A stretch of DNA of 64,000 nucleotides from Desulfomonilia bacterium (lineage in GTDB: Bacteria > Desulfobacterota > Desulfomonilia > UBA1062). The position numbers and the translations under genes were made by a program. The stretch covers positions 1 through 64,000 of the forward strand of contig DATCTV010000033.1 of NCBI GenBank assembly GCA_036567785.1, read 5' to 3'. This document shows, in pieces, positions 25,705 to 32,545 of the stretch (the stretch's first letter is position 1; each line of letters opens with the position of its first letter). The notes beneath the pieces are model-generated. The model worked only from the letters and a program-made list of their open reading frames with translations. It was not told the origin of the DNA and did not search any database.

Positions 25705-26020
25705 AGGAATTTCACCTCTCCCAGGTTCTCTGCGAGCCGCCCCCATTGCGATGTCTGTGGCTGGGCGGAAGTAGCATTATCACTGTCCGTTTCATGGCAA
25801 AGCAGTCCACCATGGACTGTTTTATGACCAGGCTTTACCGCTCGTCGCCTTCGATACCATCGGTTCGACGAATGTCTAAGGCGGCATATATGCCGCCTTA
25901 CGCATCCGCAGGTAGTCTTAGCGTGCCCGTCAATGTCGCTGCCGCTCATCACGGCCGGACAGATCATGTATTTAAGCTGCCGGATATGAAATTTTCAAGG
26001 AGCAAAAGGGAGAATAGAAA
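25705..26020. other. Non-coding stretch upstream of the recombination module
   Basis: No gene is supported; frames here lack ribosome binding sites and look like chance. The stretch holds a 24-base perfect palindrome (25877-25900) and another smaller dyad around 25806-25824. It must contain the promoter for the recombination operon at 25704. Confidence 0.4.
25877..25900. repeat. Perfect 24-base palindrome
   Basis: The half-site taaggcggcata is followed immediately by its reverse complement, with no spacer. It lies about 175 bases upstream of the first gene of the recombination operon. It could be a protein-binding dyad (regulator or recombinase) or a short hairpin. Neither flank extends the symmetry. 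Confidence 0.7.
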
Positions 26021-26057
26021 AACCCCCTCACTTACTTCCACGTTGAGTGAGGGGGTT
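26021..26057 (-). terminator. Strong terminator after the sigma-like gene
   Basis: Perfect 12-base arms (aaccccctcact and agtgagggggtt) are followed by a T-rich run on the minus strand, 14 bases past the sigma-like stop. It separates that gene from the recombination operon. Confidence 0.8.
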
Positions 26058-26071
26058 GCACGGAAAATTTT

Positions 26072-26521
26072 TTACTTTTCCATAAGTTTTTTTAATTTAT
26101 AAAGAATTTTGACCTTTCTGTCATGGATGGTCATATAGGGAATGCCTGATTCTGCTGACAGCTGACGCTCACTTTTGCCGTTAAAAAACAGTTCAGCGAT
26201 TATCTCCTGTTCTTCCGGTGTAAGCAGCTTGAGGTAGGTCAGCATTTTCTCAATCATCACGGCCTTCACAGCGGCGTCCTCAACGCCTTCAGCATCGGCG
26301 GCGAACTGCCTGTTTTCCTCCAGAAGCCGATCAAAGGAGTCTTCCCGGCTAGGGAGGTATGTAACGGTTCCTTTGGCGTAGTCAATCCGGTATCTCTCTA
26401 TCTTCAGGTCGTATTGCTGGTAATCCATCTTTCGGTCGCTTTTTTCCAGCACCTCAATAATTTCATCGCTTAAATCGGGATATTTCTCCCGATAATTCGT
26501 CTTTTTATTAAAATTAGCCAT
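26072..26521 (-). CDS. Sigma-70 region 4-like regulatory protein
   Basis: ATG 26521 is chosen because ggagg lies about 8 bases upstream. The 149-residue product ends with a sigma-region-4-type helix-turn-helix (LTPEEQEIIAELFFNGKSER, then a recognition helix in GIPYMTIHDRKVKILYKLKK). The N-terminal half has no recognisable sigma region 2, so it is more likely a transcription regulator or partial sigma factor like those in other conjugative elements. The gene is monocistronic, framed by terminators on both sides. Confidence 0.75.
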   Translation of the reverse strand: MANFNKKTNYREKYPDLSDEIIEVLEKSDRKMDYQQYDLKIERYRIDYAKGTVTYLPSREDSFDRLLEENRQFAADAEGVEDAAVKAVMIEKMLTYLKLLTPEEQEIIAELFFNGKSERQLSAESGIPYMTIHDRKVKILYKLKKLMEK

Positions 26522-26611
26522 AGGCTTGTCCTCCATTTCGTGATTTTTAAAATCCGGAAATGAAGAACAAGTGGAGGGGAACGGCATCCGACGCAGTTTC
26601 CCTTTTTACGA

Positions 26612-26653
26612 CAAAAAAAGCCCACTTGGATACAATCCAAATGAGCTTTTTCT
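26612..26653. terminator. Bidirectional terminator upstream of the sigma-like gene
   Basis: The stem agcccacttgga (26619-26630) pairs with tccaaatgagct (26636-26647), allowing two G-U pairs. T-runs follow the stem on both strands. It blocks minus-strand transcripts that come from the XRE/riboswitch region. Confidence 0.65.
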
Positions 26654-26846
26654 AATTTTACGATTTTGTATATCCTACTTATACGTTCTGACAGTTCTAA
26701 TTGATGGCCGCATTTGCCCTCTGACCAAAACAGGCTATTTTTTAGCAGTTTACTGTTTACGATGCGGCATAAAATGAAGTCCGCTTCATCACGCCCGGCC
26801 GCTATTCAATAGCGGTCGCTGAATTTTTGTGGCATACTGAATAAGC

Positions 26847-26881
26847 ATAAAAAGACCCTCCAAGCTTGTAAGCTTGGAGGG
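26847..26881 (-). terminator. Minus-strand terminator-like hairpin
   Basis: Perfect 12-base arms (ccctccaagctt, 26856-26867, and aagcttggaggg, 26870-26881) have almost no loop and are followed on the minus strand by tcTTTTTA. The plus-strand exit has no T-run, so it acts on minus-strand RNA. Confidence 0.65.
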
Positions 26882-26897
26882 GTAGCGTTTAGGCATG

Positions 26898-26937
26898 GAA
26901 AAAGTCCCGCCAAACTCACGTTTTTTTTGTTGGCGGG
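26898..26937 (-). terminator. Minus-strand terminator-like hairpin following the 22-codon ORF
   Basis: The stem cccgccaa (26906-26913) and ttggcggg (26930-26937) is followed on the minus strand by acTTTTTCC. It begins about 28 bases after the stop of the 22-codon frame at 26965. Confidence 0.6.
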
Positions 26938-26964
26938 TTCGCCTTGTCCTGTTTCGACTTCTAT

Positions 26965-27033
26965 TTAAGCCGCATAAATACGGTCTTTTACATTAATACG
27001 TGCTAATAATTCCTGTTTATATGGTTCTGTCAT
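26965..27033 (-). CDS. Possible 22-residue leader-type peptide
   Basis: The frame encodes MTEPYKQELLARINVKDRIY followed by AA and stop, preceded by a weak ggatggtg-type site. It is followed closely by two minus-strand terminator hairpins. A short peptide followed by terminators is the layout of an attenuator, as for resistance genes in other conjugative elements. The amino-acid pattern is protein-like but unrecognised. It lies upstream of the XRE gene on the opposite strand. Confidence 0.35.
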   Translation of the reverse strand: MTEPYKQELLARINVKDRIYAA

Positions 27034-27084
27034 ATCGTTTCACCATCCAAGTAGGAACTGTAGACTGTTATTGGAGGTGAACTA

Positions 27085-27411
27085 ATGAAACTTAATAACT
27101 TTGACAGGCTTGGCATTATCCTGAAGACTGCCCGAAAAGCCAAAGGTCTTGCACGGGAGCAGCTAGCTGAAATCATAAACATAACGCCTCGCTATCTGAT
27201 GTCCATTGAAAACGAGAACAAGAAGCCAAGTTACGATGTCCTGTTCCGGCTTATCCGAGAGTTGGGCATATCTGCGGATACAATCTTTTATCCTGAAAAT
27301 CAGCATGTCGATACCAAGGTTGAGCAACTCGTGCGATCATTATATCTGTGCGATGATCGGGAACTGAAGATTGCAACTGCAACAATACAAGCACTGCTAG
27401 ACAATAAATAG
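27085..27411 (+). CDS. XRE-family regulator (HTH_3), probable ICE repressor
   Basis: The 108-residue protein has an N-terminal XRE helix-turn-helix (about residues 10-65: ILKTARKAKGLAREQLAEI, then ITPRYLMSIENENKKPSYD). The C-terminal helices may dimerise. A TTGGAGGTG ribosome binding site precedes the start. It is a paralogue of the XRE protein at 41659, and both end in the same two-helix tail. It is divergent from the sigma-like gene and directly convergent with a c-di-GMP riboswitch on the other strand, so it may be regulated by antisense RNA. Confidence 0.85.
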   Translation: MKLNNFDRLGIILKTARKAKGLAREQLAEIINITPRYLMSIENENKKPSYDVLFRLIRELGISADTIFYPENQHVDTKVEQLVRSLYLCDDRELKIATATIQALLDNK

Positions 27412-27436
27412 CTACTGTCGAAATACAACCATTCTT

Positions 27437-27476
27437 AAAAAAAGATAAACCTGCCGCGAAATAATCGGGCAGGTTT
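27437..27476 (-). terminator. Riboswitch expression-platform terminator
   Basis: Perfect 9-base arms (aaacctgcc, 27447-27455, and ggcaggttt, 27468-27476) are followed on the minus strand by ATCTTTTTTT. The hairpin begins about 15 bases after the 3' end of the c-di-GMP aptamer. The aptamer's own AAACCUG segment can pair with CAGGUUU of the terminator, so aptamer folding and termination could be coupled. The T-run ends 26 bases past the XRE stop. Confidence 0.8.
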
Positions 27477-27489
27477 CGTACAAATAATC

Positions 27490-27577
27490 ACTCAAGCAAC
27501 CAGGCTATCATAGTGTATTTCTACACACCTTAGACCCTATGGCTTTGCGTCCCTGTCTTTAGACAGGTTTGCCCTTA
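27490..27577 (-). ncRNA. c-di-GMP-I (GEMM) riboswitch
   Basis: The minus strand reads AAGGGCAAACC, a 6-base stem with a TAAA loop (CCTGTC/GACAGG), then GGGACGCAAAGCC, ATAGGGTCTAAGG, a short stem capped by GAAA, and finally ATAGCCTGGTTGC. These are the conserved blocks of the GEMM-I aptamer in the right order: GGGCAAACC, GGGACGCAAAGCC, and the AGCC-GGTT closing strand. The ligand is the second messenger c-di-GMP. A terminator follows at 27437-27476, and a promoter lies just upstream. No gene follows on the minus strand; the transcript would run antisense through the XRE gene. Confidence 0.88.
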
Positions 27578-27579
27578 AC

Positions 27580-27607
27580 ACTATAATTCAGTTTTAATTT
27601 ATAGCAA
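27580..27607 (-). promoter_or_regulatory. Sigma-A-type promoter of the riboswitch
   Basis: On the minus strand TTGCTA (27607-27602) and TATAGT (27585-27580) are separated by 16 bases, placing the transcript start about 7 bases before the aptamer. It gives the riboswitch its own promoter, independent of the MarR gene upstream. Confidence 0.65.
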
Positions 27608-27623
27608 CAACATATGTTGTTGC
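27604..27623. promoter_or_regulatory. Perfect 20-base palindrome over the -35 box of the riboswitch promoter
   Basis: The half-site gcaacaacat is followed directly by its reverse complement. It overlaps four bases of the TTGCTA -35 box, so a bound dimeric regulator would block this promoter. The XRE protein encoded nearby is a candidate, but nothing in the sequence proves it. Confidence 0.6.
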
Positions 27624-27743
27624 ATAGTCATTTCCTATATTTACAGCATCCAAACATGATTTTATATGGCGCTTTTACGCCAGTAATAAAATTTCGACAT
27701 TCAAACATATTTGGGCAATTTTATATCTTAACCGCTGATATCA

Positions 27744-28190
27744 TTATTTTAAAAGAGATTTATCTAAGGAGCCAGCGAGTAAAGAAAACGTTTCGGATAT
27801 AGCCATACGTTGTTCCTGTGGGATACTGGCAAAGGCTTCTATTTCCATTGATCTGAGTTCTTCAAGTATGCAGTTTGCATATTGCGCTCCTTCTTCTGTA
27901 AGCTTTACAATCTTATTTCTACGGTCTTTGGGATTCGATTCCCTAAAAATAAAGCCCTTTTTCTCAAGTCCAGAAAGAACTAATGAAACCGTTTGCTTGG
28001 GTAAAAGTAATTTATTCCCGATTTCGATCTGAGTACAATAAGGTGTACTTGTGTTTATTACATATAATACAAACACAGTTGTTTCATTCGTGTTGTGATT
28101 CTGCGCCCAAACACGATATACATCATTAACCCGAAACCAAAACTCATAATAAATATTAATTTGTTCTATTATTTTATCTTTCTCATTCAT
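27744..28190 (-). CDS. MarR-family transcriptional regulator
   Basis: ATG 28190 is preferred over 28229, because gaaggga lies at the right distance. The 148-residue product has the MarR winged helix: an N-terminal dimer helix, the recognition part LLPKQTVSLVLSGLEKKGFI, and the wing SNPKDRRNKIVKLTEEG. It sits just downstream of the SMR transporter gene on the same strand (54 bases between). The dyad at 28597-28624 in front of the pair is the likely operator, making an autoregulated, drug-induced efflux unit. Confidence 0.88.
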   Translation of the reverse strand: MNEKDKIIEQINIYYEFWFRVNDVYRVWAQNHNTNETTVFVLYVINTSTPYCTQIEIGNKLLLPKQTVSLVLSGLEKKGFIFRESNPKDRRNKIVKLTEEGAQYANCILEELRSMEIEAFASIPQEQRMAISETFSLLAGSLDKSLLK

Positions 28191-28244
28191 ACAAATAATC
28201 CCTTCATGAATCATTGAATAACTCTGCAAATATTTATTGGCTAA

Positions 28245-28568
28245 TTAATGAGCAACACCACCTAAGTTCAGGCCTACAACCCCTGCTACAATGAGAAGTA
28301 TAGATACTACTTTTATTGCGTTGACATTTTCTTTAAAAAATAAAACTCCAATCACCGCTATAGCAACTATTCCAACTCCAGACCATATAGCATATGCTGC
28401 ACTAACCGGTATTTTTTTTAATGCTAATGCTAAAGAACCGAAACATAGGATAAATGCTATGAACATCCCTGCACTTGGTAATAGCTTTGTAAGTCCATCA
28501 GACATTTTCATCAATGTTGTTCCAGCAAGCTCAAGTACGATAGCGACTGCTAAAAAAATCCATTCCAT
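28245..28568 (-). CDS. Small multidrug resistance (SMR) family transporter
   Basis: ATG 28568 follows aggaggtatata. The 107-residue product has four membrane helices. The conserved membrane-embedded glutamate is E13 in AIVLELAGTT, and the family block PVSAAYAIWSGVG lies in the middle. SMR proteins are dimers that exchange protons for cationic drugs, guanidinium or quaternary amines. Which subtype cannot be told with confidence. The gene is followed by its MarR regulator and is cargo of the ICE. Confidence 0.9.
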   Translation of the reverse strand: MEWIFLAVAIVLELAGTTLMKMSDGLTKLLPSAGMFIAFILCFGSLALALKKIPVSAAYAIWSGVGIVAIAVIGVLFFKENVNAIKVVSILLIVAGVVGLNLGGVAH

Positions 28569-28596
28569 TATATACCTCCTAGTAATATTTATTTTC

Positions 28597-28624
28597 AATA
28601 TTAGTCCATATCTGGACTAATATT
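28597..28624. promoter_or_regulatory. Operator palindrome of the SMR/MarR pair
   Basis: Perfect 12-base arms (aatattagtcca and tggactaatatt) flank a 4-base centre, 28 bases before the SMR start. Spacing and symmetry match MarR-type operators. Confidence 0.75.
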
Positions 28625-28798
28625 AGTATAAGGTTTATTTTTTGATTTGTCAACAATAAGCATGCTTTCACGGATGGAACTCTGTAAAAGATTCTCCTAT
28701 AATACTCTTTGTCTTTTCTCTGTAGTTAAATATTCATAGAGTGGGAGGTTCTCATTCATGGTTCACCATGAACTCTCCCATAGTCCACTGAATAGTCA

Positions 28799-28829
28799 GA
28801 CCTTCCCCTTGGCGGGAAGGTCCTTTTTT
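28799..28829 (+). terminator. Plus-strand terminator before the HTH gene
   Basis: Perfect 9-base arms (gaccttccc and gggaaggtc) are followed by CTTTTTTTG on the plus strand. A second long dyad (about 28741-28789) lies just to the left. Both separate the efflux cargo from the transfer operon. Confidence 0.65.
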
Positions 28830-28835
28830 GTCCGC

Positions 28836-29105
28836 TCAACTGGAATCCAACCGATCCAAATAATACAGGTTGCTGCTCTTGCCGCCGTTTTCACGCCATC
28901 GCTGTTCCCGGCGGAGATGACCGTCTTTTTCAAGGTCGGCAATGGCGCGCTTGACCGTACTGCGGGACAGCTTCAATTCTCTGGCGATGGTACCAATCGC
29001 CGGGTAGCATTTGCCGTCCTTGTTGGAGCGGTCAGAAAGATACATATAGACAGCTCTTGCGCGGTGTGGCAGCTCTGAGGAATAAAGTGAGGTAAAGTGC
29101 CCCAT
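28836..29105 (-). CDS. Helix-turn-helix protein (HTH_36 type)
   Basis: ATG 29105 follows aggaggtgactca. The 89-residue product is one winged helix-turn-helix: RARAVYMYLSDRSNKDGKCY, then PAIGTIARELKLSRSTVKRA, and a wing. This matches HTH_36 proteins related to plasmid replication and conjugation regulators. The start follows the VirD4 stop by 4 bases, so the two are co-translated. The last gene of this transfer operon segment, it may regulate transfer. Confidence 0.8.
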   Translation of the reverse strand: MGHFTSLYSSELPHRARAVYMYLSDRSNKDGKCYPAIGTIARELKLSRSTVKRAIADLEKDGHLRREQRWRENGGKSSNLYYLDRLDSS

Positions 29106-29109
29106 TGAG

Positions 29110-30930
29110 TCACCTCCTAATGCTTTCCTGTTTTTGAACAAATGGATCTAGATTAATTGCTGTTCCCTGTGTATGAAGCATGCCGCCTGATGCAGGTTCA
29201 GGCACGTTTGGTTCCTCAGGCACTTCCTCACAGGCAGAATGGCGCCGGATTATTTCTTCCTCCAGGGTGAATCGGTCAGCGTACTCCACGCTTCTAGCAG
29301 ACTGCTCTTCTATTTCGTATGGCTTCCCGAAGACAATACCCCATTCCAGAAACAGCTTTAACCGCGTCTTCATCGGATATGCCCCTGTCTTTGTCACAAT
29401 AAAATGCCCCTTGGGCATGGATTTCAATTCGTCAGGGGTCATCAACGGCCGCTCGATCATCTGCAGGGATTGGCTGGGATCGTTTTTGCCGCGGCTGACG
29501 GAGCCGCTCATAACTGTTTTGTTGCCGAGAGCCTTTGACAATATCTGTGCAGATTCACTGTTGGGGGCAAAACCGCCGAACACCGTACCCTGACAATTAT
29601 CGATGATGATGGCGGAACCCTCCCGCCCGTAGTTTTTCTCCAGCTGAGCGAATGATTGTATAATCGCTACAATGGACACACGGCGGGAACGACTGGCGCT
29701 GAACATCATTTCGGCAGATTCGATCTTTGGTATGGTGCCGATCTCATCAAGAAACATCATCACACGGTTCGGCAGCTTGCCGCCATGCTCGTCAGCCACA
29801 GATAGGATTTCCCGGTAGAGCTGCTGAACGATCAGGCTGATGATGAAATACTTCGTGTTATCTTCCTCCGGCATGACCAAAAAAACGGCGCTTTTCTCAG
29901 TGCAAAACTTCTCTGCATCGATGGCCGTATCAAAGCACAGCACCTGCTCAAGCTCGGAGTCCAGAAAAGCGTTGAGCCTTGAAAGGGCAGTGGAAAGGAC
30001 ACTCTGCATGGCCTGCTCCGCAGAGTTGAGGGCCGCACCCGCAAACCATTTCGTCTTGTGCTCATCCGGCAGGTGTGCCAGAAGGAGCTGGAACAGGGTG
30101 CGTCCCTTGACGCCGCTGGGCGCCAGCAGATCCTGAATCAGCTTGAACACGGACACAATATGTCGCTGCTTCGGTTCGCAGTATTCTGCAATGAGCAGGA
30201 TAACAGAGGTCAACAGCCCTTCGGCAGCATCATAGAAAAAGGCATTCTGGCCTGCAGAGGCCACATCAAACCCTCCAGAATTGATGATGGTTTTAGCAGT
30301 AATCTTAGCATATTTCTCAGCTCTAGCCTTATATGCCAGGTTTTGTGGATTGGCTGTGTGTAAATCCATATATCGGTTAACCAAGTGAAGCAGGTTATTA
30401 CCGTCCGAGCGGGTGGGGTTTCTCAGATCGATGACGGCTACATGGTAGCCGTAGTATTCCTTGGCGATGCTGGCATAATTACGGTAAAGGTCGCCTTTGG
30501 TGTCTGTGGTGATAAAGCTCATGCCGCAGGCACAGGTATATTCCAGGTTTGGATAGAGGAAATTGGCAGTCTTTCCAACACCAGCCGCACCGATCATCAG
30601 GCAATGGATGTCATCGTCATCCACCAGCGCGTAGCCATGGGGCGCCGACTTGTCAAACAGGGAAGCCCTTCGCCAGCCGGCAACCAACCCTTGGGCATCA
30701 GGAAGCTTTTCTCCCTTGCGCCACAGTTCCGGTTCGAATCGGACTTCCGTATAGGTATTTCTGATCTCCTGTTTTGATGCCCAACGTGCCGTCCCATGTT
30801 GTCCATCACCCACGGTCTTTGACTTGATACCGTTAAGTGTATAGTAATGGGCCAGCAAGGATAAAAGGCCGATGACGCCGAACATGGTAAGCCCTACAGC
30901 GATCAGGGTTATGATTTGGGATGCTTGCAC
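29110..30930 (-). CDS. Type IV coupling protein, VirD4/TraG family
   Basis: The 606-residue protein has two N-terminal membrane helices (about residues 5-30), a Walker A GAAGVGKT (114-121) and a Walker B region MMFLDEIGTIPKI near residue 395. It also has the conserved SRSRRVS and IIQSFAQLEK motifs of this family. It is the ATPase that links the relaxosome to the secretion channel at the membrane. The gene follows the primase-like gene by 13 bases, in the same operon as the relaxase. The N-terminal start is the first in-frame one, with ggagggatcaaag upstream. Confidence 0.93.
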   Translation of the reverse strand: MQASQIITLIAVGLTMFGVIGLLSLLAHYYTLNGIKSKTVGDGQHGTARWASKQEIRNTYTEVRFEPELWRKGEKLPDAQGLVAGWRRASLFDKSAPHGYALVDDDDIHCLMIGAAGVGKTANFLYPNLEYTCACGMSFITTDTKGDLYRNYASIAKEYYGYHVAVIDLRNPTRSDGNNLLHLVNRYMDLHTANPQNLAYKARAEKYAKITAKTIINSGGFDVASAGQNAFFYDAAEGLLTSVILLIAEYCEPKQRHIVSVFKLIQDLLAPSGVKGRTLFQLLLAHLPDEHKTKWFAGAALNSAEQAMQSVLSTALSRLNAFLDSELEQVLCFDTAIDAEKFCTEKSAVFLVMPEEDNTKYFIISLIVQQLYREILSVADEHGGKLPNRVMMFLDEIGTIPKIESAEMMFSASRSRRVSIVAIIQSFAQLEKNYGREGSAIIIDNCQGTVFGGFAPNSESAQILSKALGNKTVMSGSVSRGKNDPSQSLQMIERPLMTPDELKSMPKGHFIVTKTGAYPMKTRLKLFLEWGIVFGKPYEIEEQSARSVEYADRFTLEEEIIRRHSACEEVPEEPNVPEPASGGMLHTQGTAINLDPFVQKQESIRR

Positions 30931-30943
30931 TTTGATCCCTCCT

Positions 30944-32377
30944 TTACATCGTCATTATTATATTTTTTGGTTGCTCCTGTTTTGACAGCATTACCTGCGG
31001 TTCCAGCTCAATGAACATCCTCGCCCTGATACAGTCAAGAGCCAGGCGAAGATATGAGCTGCCAAGGCGCCGCTGATCTTCTATTCTGCAGATACCGGGC
31101 GTATTCACCATGTGGTTGATTTCCTCCAGCACGCTCCGGATATCCTCCATCCGGGTACGGAGCCAGCCTCTGTCCTCATGTGGGCGGTAACTGAACTGTA
31201 GCCTTTGAACAAGCTGCTCTGTGGTCACGGGACGCTCCAGCTGTCGGCACAGCTCCTTCGCCAAAAGCAGCGAACCCGCCGTAATGCACTCCAGACATTC
31301 TCTAACGGCGGTGGCGTTCTCCGGTGTGACCTTCCCGGAATTCACAAGAGGCTCCAGAGCTTGAAAGCAATCCGTCAGGAATGTACGGATATCCCTGTTT
31401 GCCTTGAGAGCTTCACACAGATCGGGCAGCACAGCGCATACCTGCGGAAGAAGCATCATCTTCGGATGTTCTTCAGAGGGAATCGGCTCCACGCCGTGTT
31501 TGGCTTTTAGATCCTCGTTCCAGTCCTTGTAGCTGGATTGCATGATTGCTGTGTTTGTGTATCCGTTTTCTACAAGAATGCCCTTCAGACGTCCAACGGC
31601 TTCGATCCCAGCCTCGTCATGGTCCAGGCAGAGAACAACCTCATACAGATGCGGATTTTGTCGAAGCTGCTGGAGTAGGGCGTGTTCCGACACTCCGTCC
31701 AACGTGACATAGCTGTGTTCTTTCCAGTCCTTTAGGTGAAGTGTGATGAAGGACAGCATATCCACGGGAGCCTCAAAAACGTACAGTTTACCGCTCTTTC
31801 CAATCCAGTGAAAGCTGTATCTCGGGTCGCTGCCCTCCACGTTGCCCTTGTATGGTGCGCCTTGGGTATAAGTTCCCCGCTTATGGGCATGCCGGGCGAT
31901 TCCTTTTTCGTCCAGCCCAACAAACACAGCGTTGTGATATTCCTTGTCCTCGTAGATGAGCTTCTCATGGGCGAAGTGCGCGAGCACATCCCGGTCAATG
32001 AACCGCTGTTTGATAAGATAGGCGAACACCCGGCGCATGTCGGAATTGACCTCCGGCAGTGCGAAGTCTTTTTTAGGCGTCGGTGCGCTTTTAGAGGTCT
32101 GGTTCCACTCCACGCCAGCGTCACCACCGAGCAGCCATTGCACTGCTTCGGGAAAGCTCACGTTATAAAACTCCTGAACAAAATCAATAGCGTGACCGCC
32201 CTCCTTACGGCTGTGCCGGAACCACTCGTTCCCGCGGACGGTCACGCTGTCATGCCGTTTCCATCGCCACTCAGGACCAGACCTCGTGAGCTTCTCTCCC
32301 TGGCGCTCAAGAAAGTCCACCAGGTCGACGGAGTTGGCGCGCTGTTTTTCGTCATCTGTAAAGTGAATATATGACAT
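30944..32377 (-). CDS. Primase-like protein (CHC2/DUF3991 and TOPRIM)
   Basis: ATG 32377 is chosen because aaggagg precedes it; the longer frame from 32482 lacks a site. The 477-residue product starts with an element resembling a CHC2-like/DUF3991 DNA-binding domain (WRWKRHDSVTVRGNEWFRH and EGGHAIDFVQEF). It is followed by a TOPRIM domain around residues 200-300 (LYVFEAPVDMLSFI, LCLDHDEAG). It probably primes or processes the transferred strand. It overlaps a small upstream frame and precedes the VirD4 gene. Confidence 0.85.
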   Translation of the reverse strand: MSYIHFTDDEKQRANSVDLVDFLERQGEKLTRSGPEWRWKRHDSVTVRGNEWFRHSRKEGGHAIDFVQEFYNVSFPEAVQWLLGGDAGVEWNQTSKSAPTPKKDFALPEVNSDMRRVFAYLIKQRFIDRDVLAHFAHEKLIYEDKEYHNAVFVGLDEKGIARHAHKRGTYTQGAPYKGNVEGSDPRYSFHWIGKSGKLYVFEAPVDMLSFITLHLKDWKEHSYVTLDGVSEHALLQQLRQNPHLYEVVLCLDHDEAGIEAVGRLKGILVENGYTNTAIMQSSYKDWNEDLKAKHGVEPIPSEEHPKMMLLPQVCAVLPDLCEALKANRDIRTFLTDCFQALEPLVNSGKVTPENATAVRECLECITAGSLLLAKELCRQLERPVTTEQLVQRLQFSYRPHEDRGWLRTRMEDIRSVLEEINHMVNTPGICRIEDQRRLGSSYLRLALDCIRARMFIELEPQVMLSKQEQPKNIIMTM

Positions 32378-32528
32378 CCATTGGCACCTCCTTATCAATG
32401 TACCTGCGCTTTCCGCAGCGGCGAAAAAAAGCCACCCGCTGTCTGGCAGGTGGTGTAAATGTGAAACGGTTGGGTTTTGCATCAGGCAGCACTTTTTTCT
32501 CCTGCCTGATAGGGTATTTTTTTTTCAT
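32352..32528 (-). CDS. Small basic protein between relaxase and primase-like genes
   Basis: A 58-codon frame starts MKKKYPIRQEKKVLPDAKPN and continues FTFTPPARQRVAFFRRCGKR. It has a clear AAGGAG about 8 bases upstream of ATG 32528. It overlaps the primase-like start by 26 bases in another frame, which suggests coupling. The product is strongly basic and may bind nucleic acid. No family is known to me. Confidence 0.55.
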   Translation of the reverse strand: MKKKYPIRQEKKVLPDAKPNRFTFTPPARQRVAFFRRCGKRRYIDKEVPMDVIYSLYR

Positions 32529-32545
32529 AAGAGCACTCCTTTGCT

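Noticed and set aside
25860-26057. CRISPR-like repeats
   Set aside because: The dyads here are single palindromes and a terminator; no repeated unit with regular spacers occurs anywhere in the window.
26072-27607. Idea that the riboswitch directly drives the sigma-like and recombinase genes
   Set aside because: At least three further minus-strand terminators lie between the riboswitch and the sigma-like gene, and another separates that gene from the recombinase operon, so direct read-through is unlikely.
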